Source: Ochotona curzoniae (Eukaryota; Chordata; Mammalia; Lagomorpha; Ochotonidae). Taken from it: a DNA stretch of 64,000 bases. Below the pieces are notes generated by a model. It made no database searches. It was not told where the DNA came from and worked only from the letters and a program-made list of their open reading frames with translations. The stretch lies in assembly GCF_017591425.1 (NCBI RefSeq), contig NW_024467119.1:25579001-25643000 (forward strand). The letters are read 5' to 3'. The position numbers were made by a program, and so were the translations under genes. Position 1 is the stretch's first letter, and every line of letters begins with the position of its first letter. This document shows, one piece after another, positions 1 to 11,454 of the stretch.

Positions 1-160
1 TGGAGCCAGGACCCTGGCTCGGAATACCAACTCATCATAAGACTCCAGCTTTCTGCGTCTCCGCTCCATCCTCAGTAAAACACAGGCAACAACCCTATCT
101 ACAACACAGAGCTGTAGGAATTGGATAATGTGTTACTCAGAGTGCTTAGAAAAATTATGT

Positions 161-476
161 GGAGGCCCCGTGTGGTAACCTAGTGACTAAAGTCCTCACC
201 ATGCAGCCGCTGGGATCAAATACAGTTCATATCCCTGATGCTCCACTTCCCCTCCAGCTTCCTGTTGGTGGCCTGGGAAAGCAATCAAGGACAGCTCAAA
301 GCCTTGGGACCCTGCACCCGCAGGGGAGACCCAAAAGAAGCTCTTAACTTGGGAGCAACTCAGTTAAGGGCATTACAGTCACTTGGGGAGTGAACCAGAT
401 GCAGTATCTTCCTCTCTGCCTCTCCTTCTCTCTGTAACTCTGACTTCCCAATAAAAAATAAATAAATTTTTAAAAA
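161..476 (+). mobile_element. C-repeat SINE (lagomorph, tRNA-derived)
   Basis: This copy shows the family layout used to call the others. A tRNA-like head ('gtggtaacctagtgactaaag') is followed by a 'ccagcttcctg...gtggcctgggaaagca' core, a 'cttggggagtgaacc' segment, a pyrimidine-rich stretch, 'ctgacttcccaataaa' and an A/T-rich tail. It is full length on the + strand. Confidence 0.9.
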
Positions 477-1989
477 GGAATAATTACATGGCACATGTTT
501 GTGGCCCATAATGGTTACTATTACAGGAGTCACAGTGCAGCATGTCTATGCCAGCGAATCTTCAAAGTCTTAAGTTCAATACTAGAACTCCATTTGGTAT
601 GGCTCTGTCCACAGCTGCATTCAATTAAGTGAAAACTTTCTCTTTCTGCTCATTTTCAAAACACAAATTTTGTAAAGTAATACTAAAACCCCAGAGTCCT
701 TTAAGCAATGCTATTAACAGAACTGACACTGACCTCAGTAAGTGAGAACAGAATCAGAACTTCAGACTCCCACACCTACCAACAACTGGGAGGCCTTGAG
801 AAGTCTGTGAAAAAATGCAATTAGAAGATAAAATACATTTTGGTGCAAACCATTTCGTTTTATAATATATGCATAGCGAGCGCCCTTCAAAAATTCAGAA
901 AAGATTTATGTTATGGGAAAATCATAGTCACATCTCAGGCAACCAAGAGCAAGCCAAAGAAAACTGACCAGCGTCCACACTGCCTGGTTAAAGGTGTCAA
1001 AATAATCTGTAAGGCCAGAAAATCTTTTGAGCAGCAATTAGCCTTAAAATGGTAACATTTCTAAAAACAATCTAGCAACAATGTGACCAGACAAAAAATT
1101 TTCATTTGGGATTTATAAGCCTGATGAAATTAGCAAACGTGTATGGGTTATGCTAGAACGATGATTCAATGTTTCATTACTCTCAGAATGGAGTAGAATC
1201 CCAAAAGATTATTCACAGCTCTTCACAGTTTAGATTTCTTTCTAGTCTTATGTTACTTTCAGAAAGGAATCTGTTTACATAAAATGGAATAACTGTATAT
1301 GCCGCTCACATACATATTGTATTGTATGTAAATGCCACTCAGATTTCCCACGTCCCAAATAAACTGTCAATACCTATAACGTACATTCACAATTACAAGA
1401 ACATTTCGTTTCTCCAACGTTCTTAAAACGTGCAAGACTTTCTCAGTTAATTACAAGACAAGGAGGAAAGAGCAGACAGGAGTCACGGAAAAAGGGAGCG
1501 CCTGCACTGCCCAGCCCCAACTTCGGGACGCACAGCAAAGGCCGGATGTTAGAAACCAAAGGCGAACCTCCAATTACAGACTGGATCGTGACGAGGAGTT
1601 TTTTTGAGATCACAGGACGCATTTGTCACACAGCCCATCACATCCTCGCAACTTCAAACAGACTACTTCTCTGAGTTTACACAAAAGTTTATAACGCCCT
1701 CTCGCCCAACGCAATGCGAGTACTTTGATTTTTTTTTTTTACAACCGTCTTATAATTAAACTTCATAGTAGGACAACTTAGTAGCAGTACCACAAAACAC
1801 TTCCTGAGACTTCTTTGCCAGTACAGGCTGCGACTAGCAACTATTGTCTCCGGGTCAACGGCAGAAGCTTCCAGTCCCAACCTACGAACCTTCACATCAT
1901 GACATCAGCTCAAACGAACGAAATCCTAAGCACACTGAGGAGAGGAATCCCAAGCTTGTTTTCCTGCCCTGGCCCTTGGAGACCGCACC
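477..1989. other. Spacer with no recognised gene
   Basis: This is A+T-rich, low-copy-looking sequence. Scattered short open frames show no recognisable protein. By synteny it would fall in the first intron of SEC31A (- strand), but no SEC31A coding exon is visible. Confidence 0.4.
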
Positions 1990-2770
1990 TCTTTGTGCAC
2001 CCGGGATCTGAGGGTCTCCGTTGACTGCCCATTAAAGTGCAGTTACCGGCCCGGCCGCGAGTCCCCAGCTGGAGGCCCGGCCAGCAGCGGGCGCGGACCG
2101 GCGCGATCCCCCAAGGAGCCGCCTCCCCGACGCCGGGCCCCAAACCGGCAGCTCCAGACAGGGCCTCAGGCCGGCGGGGACAGCGGTGCCCGAGGCCGGG
2201 GCTGCCCGGCTTCGAAAACGGCTCGGACTCTACCTCGAGGTTCGACAGCCGGACAGAGACGACGGGAGACGAGAGGCGGACACAGCCGGCGGAGACCCTC
2301 AGCGACCACTCCTGGCCTGAGCGCGGCGCCCGACCGAATCTGCCGGAATCCGCCGCTGCTCCTCCTCCCGAGGCCCAGGGCCACCTCCACGTTCCGCTTC
2401 AACGTGGCAGCCGCAGCCCCGCCCGCCGGCCGGCCGGCACTTCCGGGTACACGTCTCGCTCCGCCCTCCCCGCCGCACGGCCCGCCAGGGTACTTCCGGG
2501 AGCGCCGAGCGGCGCGGCGAGCGACGCTGGGAACTCGGGGCAAGGGGCAATGGAGCAAGGGGGGGCTGATCTTTGCGGTTTGACGCGCGCACGCGCCAGG
2601 CAGGCGACCTTTCTCTGCTGGGCGGCAGGGTGCTGGTGTGGCCAGCAGGATCGCGGGTGGAGGCAGAGCCCTGCGGGGCGTTTCCAGCTAGCGAAGGAAC
2701 GCCACGTAGCACTGGTCCAGGGGGCGTCTGCAGCCACTGGCCACACTGCTAGCGCCGGCCAACTTTGAAA
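1990..2770. promoter_or_regulatory. SEC31A: CpG island, probable SEC31A promoter
   Basis: The stretch is strongly G+C-rich and dense in CpG, in sharp contrast with both flanks. It holds two ETS-type motifs, 'acttccgg' at 2439-2446 and 2492-2499, the usual initiator-proximal elements of housekeeping promoters. It lies about 10.9 kb upstream of THAP9. In human the SEC31A start (- strand) precedes THAP9 by a similar distance, and the order SEC31A-THAP9-LIN54 is conserved as I recall it. The assignment to SEC31A is inference from synteny; the island itself is seen directly. THAP9-AS1 is an alternative user. Confidence 0.55.
2234..2450 (-). other. SEC31A: Candidate non-coding first exon of SEC31A
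   Basis: Read on the - strand, the island downstream of the ETS motifs ends in a good splice donor, GAG followed by GTAGAG, with the GT at 2233-2232. This would give an exon 1 of roughly 200 bases. SEC31A (outer COPII coat subunit of ER exit sites) has a non-coding first exon in other mammals. No transcript evidence is available, so the start is only a guess from the ETS positions. Confidence 0.3.
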
Positions 2771-2824
2771 ATGGGGCTGCGAGGCCCTCAGTGCCATTTG
2801 CTACTGGGCTCATAGGGCTCAATT

Positions 2825-2842
2825 GGGCGTCCTACACTGTTG
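2825..2842. repeat. Target-site duplication, left copy
   Basis: An 18-base segment, 'gggcgtcctacactgttg', recurs at 3993-4010 with one mismatch (g/a). The two copies bracket the L1 piece exactly. Confidence 0.85.
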
Positions 2843-3992
2843 TTTAAAATTTTTTTTCTGTATCTGGGGCAAAGGGGGAAATAGAGGGACAAACCCCACC
2901 TTGTCTCCCACCCACCCCAGGTCCCTGATGTGAGGCATGCTCCGAGAGTTTTGCTTAAGTGGTTTTGGTAGTTCAGCAGTTATGAATTGCTGTCAGTCTC
3001 ACCAATCCAAGCACGATAAGGTTGCTGAAGAATCCACTGATTGACATAGTCCATCATAGTCTCCGTTTGCCCAGTTTTTCACTGCCAACATATGGTTGAG
3101 GTAGTTGATTGACTTGTTCTGTCCTCTGTTGTGGTGCCAGGTATCCTGTGCAGGTTCCGATGGATTGCCATATCCTCCATGTGCACCTGGTTATGCTCTC
3201 CACTGCTTTGTCTGAGCCTCTTAGGAGGCTCGTCTCTGGCGCTTGCACTCGATGGGAGACCATAGAACCTGCACTTCTCTTCATGGTTAGGGTTCTGAGT
3301 CTGCCAGTTCGATTGGAGAGATCCCAGATTCTTGTGTGTACTTGCAAGTACAAGGCACAATACAGTCCATCGCCCCAATCAGCTGGTGGTTGCAGTTGAT
3401 GGGTCAGTTCTGGTTGCAGCCCTGTCTTCCAGCCCAGCCTGATTCTACCCCAGCACACACTCGGCCCTCACAAAAACCAGTGGGAGCTGCAGCTTAGTCG
3501 GAATGACCCACAAGAACCCCCACCAGGCCCATCCCCTACCCTGGTTCCCGTGCTTGCCAATATGTGCAGCAGACTAGTCCAGTCTGTCCCACATCCCATT
3601 CAGCTCTCATACATGTCAATGGGCATTGAAGCCTAGTTCAACCCAACCAACCCTGCTATTCCAGCCCACACGCATGCTGTTGAGTGCCTTTCTGTCTAGC
3701 CACCCCAGCCCCTATCCAGGTTTTTCTGCTCTCCAGTGGGAGTGGTAACCCAAGAGGGAGGTGCACACTATTTCCCTACTAGGCCACTCCAACTCCGGAA
3801 TTATGCACTCTCCAGGTAGTTCTGGAGTTTAACTTGACAGATTAAGCTCCCAGTGCCAGCTTCTGCCGCCTGATGCTGCGGCAAGCCCAAGCAACCCTCA
3901 TCCATTCTAATTTTTGCTTGCACCAGTCAGAAGTCATCCCAACCCGGCTTTTCCCTTATCTAGCTCTTACGAGGCCCACAGGAGTTGTAGTA
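2843..3992 (-). mobile_element. 5'-truncated L1, 3'UTR only
   Basis: The element begins on the + strand with the complement of an A-rich tail ('tttaaaattttttttctg'). It contains the same 3' module found at 43.9-44.4 kb and 63.2-63.9 kb (for example 'gtccctgatgtg' followed by 'gtggttttggtagttca'), then degenerate C-rich units with 'agctctcatacatgtcaatg'. No ORF2 remains. The 18-base flanking duplication shows that it arrived by target-primed reverse transcription and has its original ends. Confidence 0.85.
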
Positions 3993-4010
3993 GGGCGTCC
4001 TACACTATTG
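3993..4010. repeat. Target-site duplication, right copy
   Basis: 'gggcgtcctacactattg', the partner of 2825-2842 (17 of 18 identical). Confidence 0.85.
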
Positions 4011-4265
4011 AGCTTAGAGACTTTCGAGGAAAACCAAGCCTTCGGGCCCAGATCACCGTGTGTCGTGGACATGTAGCCTCCACAATGAGGTACAGGTGAC
4101 GTGAGAGATGCCAACTTCGCCGAGCTGGGATCCTTTGCAACCAGTTAGTAGCCCCTGAGCTCCAGGCCCCTTAGCACACACTCACAGGCCCTGGTGCCTG
4201 CAAGCTTCCCCTGGAGTTGTGGATCCAAACAAGTGCATGATCTGGATATCTGTCAGCCTTGGGGG

Positions 4266-4412
4266 TTTTATTTTAATGGAGAAGTCCAGAAAAACTACCC
4301 AGCAAAGTACCAAATCTGGACTGAACCCAGAGCAGGGATACGAGCTGGCATCCATATGGGACCCCGATGGTGCTAGACAAGGATTTAGCCACTAGGCTAT
4401 TGTGCAGGGCCC
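4266..4412 (-). mobile_element. C-repeat SINE, partial
   Basis: Only the A/T tail and the tRNA-like head remain ('ggcatccatatggg', 'tttagccactaggctat', 'gcagggccc'). The middle of the element is missing. Confidence 0.7.
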
Positions 4413-4691
4413 AATGGGGTAATTTTTAAGGCAGGGATTCTAAACAGTGTTCCTGTCAACTGGTTCACTCCCCAAATTCCTGAAACCTCCGAAAGGATGT
4501 AAGATAAGCATGGCAGTGTGTATCACAGAGACCCAAAGTGCACACTAGCAGATTGACAAAAGGAACTAAAAGTTGAACCCATATGGGACATAGTCATCCC
4601 GAGTGGAGGCTTAATCCCTAGACTAAAAGCCCAAGTTGGTTTTTTATTGGCCAAGGAAGTCTGGTTTGGCCACCATAAAACCAGTGGAAGA

Positions 4692-5016
4692 GGGCCCAGC
4701 ACAACAGCCTTGCGGCCAAAGCCCTCGCCTTTTACGTGTCATTATCCAATATAGGTGCCGTGTCATTATCCAATATAGGTGCCGGTTGTAATCACTGCAG
4801 CCCCGCTTCCCAACCAGCTCCCTGCTTGTGGCCTAGGAAAGCAACTGAGGACAGCCCAAAGCCTTGCGACCCTGCACCTGCGTGAGAGGGACTGGGAAGA
4901 GGCTCTGGGCTCCTGGCTTCAGATCAGCTCAGCTCCAGCCGCTGTGGCCACTTGGGAAGTAATTCAGCAGACAGAGGATCTCGGTCTCTCCTTCTCTCAG
5001 TACATCTGACTTTCCT
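4692..5016 (+). mobile_element. C-repeat SINE with internal 24-base tandem duplication
   Basis: The copy is otherwise full length. In the head, the unit at 4736-4759 is repeated perfectly at 4760-4783. Confidence 0.85.
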
Positions 5017-6016
5017 CATTGACACCGACAGCTTCACCCTAGCTAGGATTCCCTGGTTGCATTACAGCAGCCACTTGTTGAATAGCAGAGTGCCAGCATG
5101 CCCAGAATCAGCTGTTTTCCACAACACTCCATCCAAATCCTGCAGATCTCTCCACAACACATCCTCACATGACTGGCAAAGCAAGGACAGCCTGTGGCTT
5201 GGCATCTGGGTACAAATTTCATGGACCATCCTTCTCTGAACGTGCAGCTCCACCAGAAAGTGAAACATGAATCAATTCATCCTGACTTCTGCCAATACCT
5301 GCCTTCTGACATACCAGTGGCTGCAAAATGTTTTTCAGTCTTACAGTTGTAACAAGTAATGTGAGAGTTTAGTCCCAAATGTTGGCTGTTTGGTTCGTTT
5401 AATCCAAAGTGAAAGTGAAAGTGAACACTTCATTACAACCAAAAGTGATATTTTAGTCCCAGTGCAATTTAAACTACAAGATGTAGAAACAGCTTTACCT
5501 TCTTTTATAGCCATGAGACATTCACTGATTCATACTGTAGCTTCATGAAGGCCTAAGCATCAGCCTATCTTTGCTGTAAGTATATTCAATTCTCTCTGAT
5601 CACACTGAATTTTACTTGCAGTATTATCACTTTTCATTTCTTTGCTGACCAATTCCTTTTTGATTATCCACCATGTAAACCATCACATGAATTCAATCTC
5701 TGGGAAACAAAGAAGCATCGTAACTACGCACTTTGCTAAGTAAGCATAGTCAGTCACCAATCACTGGCCACATTTTATTTGCATAGATAAGAATAAAGAG
5801 CTAGTAGCAAAGCATATGCACCTATTCAGTTTATATTGTGTAACTGTTGTATTATTTAATGGTATTGTGGCTATCTAATATCACATACACTGGAAATGGG
5901 TAGAGCAAGACTAACTGAAAATACAAAAGGATATATTATGCTGGATCAAGCATTCAGATACTTCGATGCACAGTTCTTCAGATTAGGATTTGCAGTCTCA
6001 GGGACAGTCTTTCAAG
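5017..6016. other. Unlabelled spacer
   Basis: A+T-rich sequence with no recognisable exon, RNA gene or young repeat. Short open frames here lack coding character. Confidence 0.4.
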
Positions 6017-6030
6017 AAGTTTCAGAAATC

Positions 6031-6363
6031 GGGCCGGCGGTGTGGCCTAGCAGCTAAAGTATTCCCCTTGAATGCACTGGGATCCCATCTGGATGCCGGT
6101 TCTAATCCCAGCAGCTCCACTTCCCATCCAGCTCCCTGCTTGTGGCCTGGGAAAGCAGTTGAGGATGGCCCAAGACTTTAGAACCCTGCACCCATGTGGG
6201 AGACCCAGAGGAGGTTCCTGGTTCCCGGCTTCGGATTGGCGCAGCACTGGCCGTTGCAGTCACTTGGGGAGTGAGTTATCAGACGGAAGATCTTCCTCTG
6301 TCTCTCCTCCTTTCTGTATATCTGACTTTGTAATAAAAATATATATATAAATCTTTTTTTAAA
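6031..6363 (+). mobile_element. C-repeat SINE with perfect TSD
   Basis: A young-looking full-length copy. It is flanked by the 14-base direct repeat 'aagtttcagaaatc' at 6017-6030 and 6364-6377. Confidence 0.95.
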
Positions 6364-6423
6364 AAGTTTCAGAAATCTTGAGGTAAGCAAGAGTAAAATT
6401 CTGAACCAAATAAACACATCATG

Positions 6424-6690
6424 GGGCAGGAGCCATGGCCATGTGGAAGACCATTCATGTCCCAACCACTCTACTCCCAATCCACCCCCTGTTAATGGCA
6501 TGGGAAAAGCAGCAGCAGATGGTCCAACTACTTGGGCCTTGTCACCCATGCACATGACCCAGATGAAGCTCCTGGCTTTACCTCTGGCCCAGTGCTGGTC
6601 ATTGTGACCATCTGGGGAGTGAACCAGTGCATACAAAAATCTCTCCCTCTTTGTCAACAAAGACATAAAGTCATAAACAACAAAACACAA
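6424..6690 (+). mobile_element. Older C-repeat SINE
   Basis: A diverged copy. The 'gcatgggaaaagcagcag' core and 'catctggggagtgaaccagtg' remain readable. Confidence 0.65.
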
Positions 6691-6780
6691 GGCATAAATG
6701 GCATGTGCACCCGACATGTGGAATAGCACTCAGTACCAAGTTTACAGTTCAGCCAACAGCAGCATAATACTCCAGTCATC

Positions 6781-7118
6781 TTTTTTTTTTTTTTTAAGAT
6801 TTATTTTTTTATTATTTTTTCATTGGAAAGGCGGATAGACAGAGAGGAGAGACAGAGAGGAAGATCTTCTGTCTGATGATTCACTCCCCAAGTGAGCGCA
6901 ACGGGCCGATGCTATGCCGATCCGAAGCCAGGAGCCTCTTCCGGGTCTCCCACGCGGGTGCCGGGTCCCAAAGCTTTGGGCAGTCCTCGACTGCTTTCCC
7001 GGGCCACAGGCAGGGAGCTGGAAGGGAAGCGGGGCTGCCGGGATTAGAACCGGCGCCCATATGGGATCCCGGGCGTGCAAGGCGAGGACCTTAACCACTT
7101 GCGCCACCGCGCCGGGCC
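6781..7118 (-). mobile_element. C-repeat SINE with TSD
   Basis: A young full-length copy with CpGs preserved in the head ('gcgccaccgcgccggg'). It is flanked by 'ccagtcatctttt' at 6772-6784 and 7119-7131. Confidence 0.95.
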
Positions 7119-7439
7119 CCAGTCATCTTTTATAAAGTGCATTTCTTTCATAAATCTTTCTATTAAAGGCTATAAGCAACATTTGTATTAGAGTTTTACA
7201 AACTTAAGCAGAAAATTAACTTTTGTCAACCTAAGTATTCACAACAGATCTTCACATTTAAGAAATGTCTACAACAAGCTTAATTATGAAAGAACTGACA
7301 GATTTGCAATATCCAGCTTCCTACCATCTTCTCATCTACAGTTCCCTAACGAAGCTGTAATTTGCTGCACAGTCATGTAGTGATACAAAGTAGAGTCATT
7401 TATATTTCAGTGCAAGGAGGCACTTCGCAGATTAGCTGA

Positions 7440-7650
7440 GAAGATTTTTGAGATGTGCGTATCACATATCCCAAGTGCCTAGGTTCAGACCTTGGCTCCA
7501 CTTTTGATCCAGCTGCCCGCTCATGCGCACCCTGGGAGACAGATGATGCATCAGGCGGTTGTGTCGCTGCTGTCTACACGGCACATCTAGGTTGAATTTC
7601 CAAGTGTTTGGACAGATGGGAGTACCCTACAATAAATTTAAAAAGTATTT
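7440..7650 (+). mobile_element. Degenerate C-repeat SINE
   Basis: Weak similarity only: 'ccttggctccacttttgatccagctgcc' and a terminal 'caataaatttaaaaagta'. Confidence 0.45.
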
Positions 7651-7744
7651 TTTTAATTTCAGAGGATGAAAGAATAACATCATTATTACTAAGAGAAACT
7701 GCCCTCCAATGATTATTCCTGAATCCAATATACCAACCCGAAAG

Positions 7745-8195
7745 TTACTTTTTTGTTTTTCATGATACAGTTCCATAGGCTCAAAGACTTCTCTTTTCCT
7801 CCCTCCCCATTTCCCTCTTTTTCACCTTGTTTTTCCTCATATTAACACAACAGCATAGTCTTTCAGCAACAGCCACAAGTCATCATTCTGCTATTTAACT
7901 GTATCATGACACTGTAGGCTTACACAATGGCATAGAGTCCAGCATCCTATTGTCAAGATATACTCAACAGTTTCTTTGGGAGTCCACCTTTCATTCAGGA
8001 GAAGATGTGCACATTGCACTGTGTCTTCCCTTCTCAGCATGACTGTCTCCCTTATACAATTACTCTAGATGAATATATGTATATATATATATGTATATAT
8101 CTATTGGTCTTGTATTTTACATGAAGGTTGTCTTGTATCACAGAGAAACAATGATATTTGTCCTTTTGGGATTGGCTTATTTCACTTTTAAATCA
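7745..8195 (-). mobile_element. L1 3' fragment (older lagomorph subfamily)
   Basis: The segment ends with the complement of a widely conserved L1 3' sequence ('gtccttttgggattggct', 'tatttcactt'). It begins with a pyrimidine-rich 3'UTR block. An imperfect (TA)n tract sits at about 8072-8102. No open frame of ORF2 survives. Confidence 0.65.
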
Positions 8196-8502
8196 TAATT
8201 ACCTTTAAAAGCTGAAAAGGAATTATTTTTACTTCAGGGTAAAATATCAACATTAAGCCTGTATGTCAGTTACATTCTAAATTTCAATTTTTTACTCATA
8301 ACATTTTTATGTGCTTTAAAAAAAAAACTCATTACAAACGCCTTACCTTACTATATAAACCTTCAGACTCTGGATCCAATAAATCTGACAATGATGTTTG
8401 ACATCCTCCAATTTAATTCCTAGGAAGACATTCAGACAGGCAAATCGACACACGGAAAACTGTACTGTGTGCGCATAAATATATCTCCCGATTGCTTTAA
8501 TG

Positions 8503-8575
8503 TCCTCATCCAAATACATTAATCACAATCAATCAGAATGTGAACAGCAGTGGGAAAAGTTTAATCATTGGACAT
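8503..8575 (+). repeat. Unclassified dispersed repeat, copy 1
   Basis: About 70 bases are shared with 10936-11008. The best block contains 'tgtgaacagcagtg' and 'gtttaatca'. The source family is not recognised. Confidence 0.5.
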
Positions 8576-8769
8576 TTAATACTTTCTTTTAAAGCCCCAT
8601 TGATGAAGTTTCCATTGCTGAGCTTTCTGCAAATGTGTAACAAACTGTATTTTAATTTTAATTTTCTATTGCTGAGCATTTAAGGCCCCCAATTACCATA
8701 TGACTGGCAAAAAACTCAGCACAAAATTATTTCAGGGTAGGCATTTGACAGAACTATTAAGGACTTGAG

Positions 8770-8930
8770 GCTTCTTATACCTTGCATAACAGAATGCTTG
8801 GGTTCGAATCCAAGCTCTGCTTCCTAATGCATGCCCTGGCAACAACAGGGGAAGGCTCAGGCAGCCGTGTTCCTGCAGGTGATGAGAAGAACAACAGTTC
8901 AAAGCTTCTGAATCTCAGGCACTAAATACA
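8770..8930 (+). mobile_element. Degenerate C-repeat SINE head
   Basis: Retains 'gcttgggttcgaatccaagctc' B-box-like sequence and a short following core. The rest has decayed. Confidence 0.45.
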
Positions 8931-9519
8931 ATTTTCCCTTTCAGGTCTACTTTCACTATCTGACAAAATATTTCTCATGAAGCATGACAGAAATTAGTAA
9001 GAGGGGAGTGGGGAAAGATGTCAGTACTTGCAAAATGTACTATTTATACTAGATACAAGTGAAGCTCAAAGGAAAAGGCCAAACTGCTCAAGGATGCTGC
9101 ATTTACACAACTGAACTATGTTTCTTGGACCCAAGCAATTATACCATATTCCTTGAGAAAACATTAAGGACAATGCTCAGCCATTCCAACTTAGCAGCAA
9201 CACAAGCCAAAGGGTAAGGTGTGACAGCCAGCCTCCACATGTTGGTGCCCCAAATGACTGTCCCCTTACACAGTCCCTCCCAACCTGCACGAGCATGGCC
9301 TCAGTGAACAGGAAAAGGCAGAACATACAAGTCTTTCCACAGTTTTCAAGGACATGCTTCTTTCTTTAGACCCTATAACCTTACAAGAACACCGGATCAG
9401 AGCCACCAGTCCCTACCCCCAGATTCCTGACCCACACAAGTGCCAAGTTAACTGTGTGGTGGCTTAAAAACTAAGGTTAACCAACATCCACATCCATGTC
9501 CAAAAGGTACATGGAATCA
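8931..9519. other. Unlabelled spacer
   Basis: Nothing is recognised. The sequence between 9180 and 9470 looks like an old interspersed repeat but cannot be placed. Confidence 0.3.
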
Positions 9520-9832
9520 GGCCCTGTGGCATGGCCTAGCAGCTAAAGTCCTCGCCTTGAATGCACCGGGATCCCATATGGGCGCCGGTTCTAATCCCAT
9601 CCAGCTCCCTGCTTGTGGCCTGGGAAGGCAGTCGAGGATGGCCCAAAGCTTTGGGACCCTGCACCCGTGTGGGAGACCCGGAAGAAATTCCTGAATCCTG
9701 GCTTGGGATCGGCACAGCATCGGCCGTTGCGCTCACTTGGGGAGTGAATCATCGGACAGAAGATCTTCCTCTCTGTCTCTCCTCCTCTCTGTATATCTGA
9801 CTTTCCAATAAAAAAATAAACCTTTTTTTTTT
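9520..9832 (+). mobile_element. C-repeat SINE
   Basis: Full length and little diverged from the local consensus, ending 'gactttccaataaaaaaataaa'. A few core bases around 9597 are missing ('taatcccatccagc'). Confidence 0.9.
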
Positions 9833-10045
9833 GTGACAAATAATTATGGTGGGCTTCAAAAACCACCAGGGAAAATATGAATTAGGAAATAACTGGGTGA
9901 ATTTGAAAGGCTTTTGCAACAAACATCTTTCAAGTACATTTTCCAGACATTCTGAAGTACTGTCGTGATTACGTACAAGGGGAGCATGATTATTTTTGTC
10001 TCATCACAGCCACTAAGAAGATCTATGTTACAATCTACTTTGGGT

Positions 10046-10362
10046 TTTTAAAAACATTTATTTTTTTATTGGAAAGGCAGATCAGATCTACTGAGAGGAG
10101 AGACAGAAAGATCATCTGTCCACTGGTTTACCCCCTCAAACTTCTGCAACAGCTGGAGCTGAGCTGTCCCAAAGCCAGGAGCCAGGAGCTTCTTTGGGTC
10201 ACCCTCGCAGTTGCAGGGTCCCAAGGCTTTGGATCATCCTTGACTGCTTTCCCAGGCCACAAGCAGGGAGCTGGATGGGAAGTGGAGCAGCCGGGACACA
10301 AACTGGCACGTATACAGGGTCCTGGTGTTTGTAAGGTAAGGATTTAACTGTTGCACTGGGCC
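10046..10362 (-). mobile_element. C-repeat SINE
   Basis: A moderately diverged copy running from 'aaacatttatttttttattgg' to 'ttgcactgggccc'. Confidence 0.85.
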
Positions 10363-10447
10363 CACAACCCACTTTTTATCTGAACTATTTTCCATTTCCA
10401 AGTTATTTGTATAGTTTCAAAAATGCATGATACATTCAAAACACACA

Positions 10448-10755
10448 GACAAGGATGAGTGTGTAGTGACTAAGGTGCTGGTTGAGATGTGTGTAACCCA
10501 TGCAGAGTTACTACCTTCATGACTTGGGGCCAGTTCCTGAACCCAGCTCCCTGGTAAAAGGCAGACCCTGGGAATCACAGCTCAAAGTATTTGGGTTTTT
10601 AATACCCACGTGGGAGATCTGAATTGAGGATCTAGCCCTCAGCTGTGGCCTGGCCCAGCCCAGCTGCAGCTGTTATGGGCATTTGGGGAGTGAAACAGCA
10701 GGTAAGAGATTGCCTCCTATCTCTTTCTACTTTTCAAATAATTTTTTAAAATAAC
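10448..10755 (+). mobile_element. Older C-repeat SINE
   Basis: Head 'gtgtagtgactaaggtgctgg', core 'cccagctccctgg', end 'cttttcaaataattttttaaa'. Confidence 0.75.
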
Positions 10756-10935
10756 AAAGAAAGATACTCTACCTTCCCTGCACATTTTCAGTCATTATCT
10801 TCCAAAACCTATACGTCTTTCTCCGACATCTCCAGGAGTGCCACTTCTGAAAAGATTTTGATTAAAAACAAACACTTTCTGCATTTTCAAGGCCTTTTTT
10901 GCAAATCACAATTATCTTTAACACAGCTTACATAT

Positions 10936-11008
10936 CCTCATTGAAGTAGTCAATAATCACAGCGGCTCATTATGTGAACAGCAGTGAGAAAGGTTTAATC
11001 ACCGGATA
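10936..11008 (+). repeat. Unclassified dispersed repeat, copy 2
   Basis: Partner of 8503-8575. The strongest block is 10973-11006. Confidence 0.5.
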
Positions 11009-11454
11009 TGAAGCCCCTAAAGGAAGCAACAATACAGCCTGAGGATCCCACAGCAGAATCCACAACAGGGACCCAAAGCACGCAGAGGACAGAAACCAGT
11101 GTCAAGACAGATCCACACAACTCAAAACATGGCTCCCCAAGGGGTCCCACATGCAGACATACCGCAAACGCTGAGTGCACTGACCTCTTGTGGCGCCTGT
11201 AAGAATGAGCTGCTTTTATGGAATCACTCTTAGGGTATCTGTTGGGCCAAGCAGCCATTTTCAGGAACTGTTCTGCAATTAATAATTGGGAGAATATCGT
11301 CAGAATCACGTTGAGAACTACACTGTTTAATTTTTCTATGAGAGTTACAATAGTTGGAACCCAATTAGGCAGGACATAAAAAGCAGTCCTCACTTCACAT
11401 GCTCAACTGACAGCAACATTTTCAACAATAAGGAAGAATTAGCCGTGATAATCA
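11009..11454. other. Unlabelled sequence
   Basis: A small open frame on each strand and no recognised protein. It may be the body of the same unknown repeat that begins at 10936. Confidence 0.3.

Noticed and set aside
2037..2768. 243-codon open frame (and several others) in the first CpG island
   Set aside because: All three frames are long here on both strands, the mark of G+C bias. The residues are Pro/Arg/Ala-rich with no homology.
6178..6729. 183-codon open frame on the - strand
   Set aside because: It runs through two SINEs and their junction. The recurring peptide text ([14 protein letters not shown]) appears in many SINE copies.
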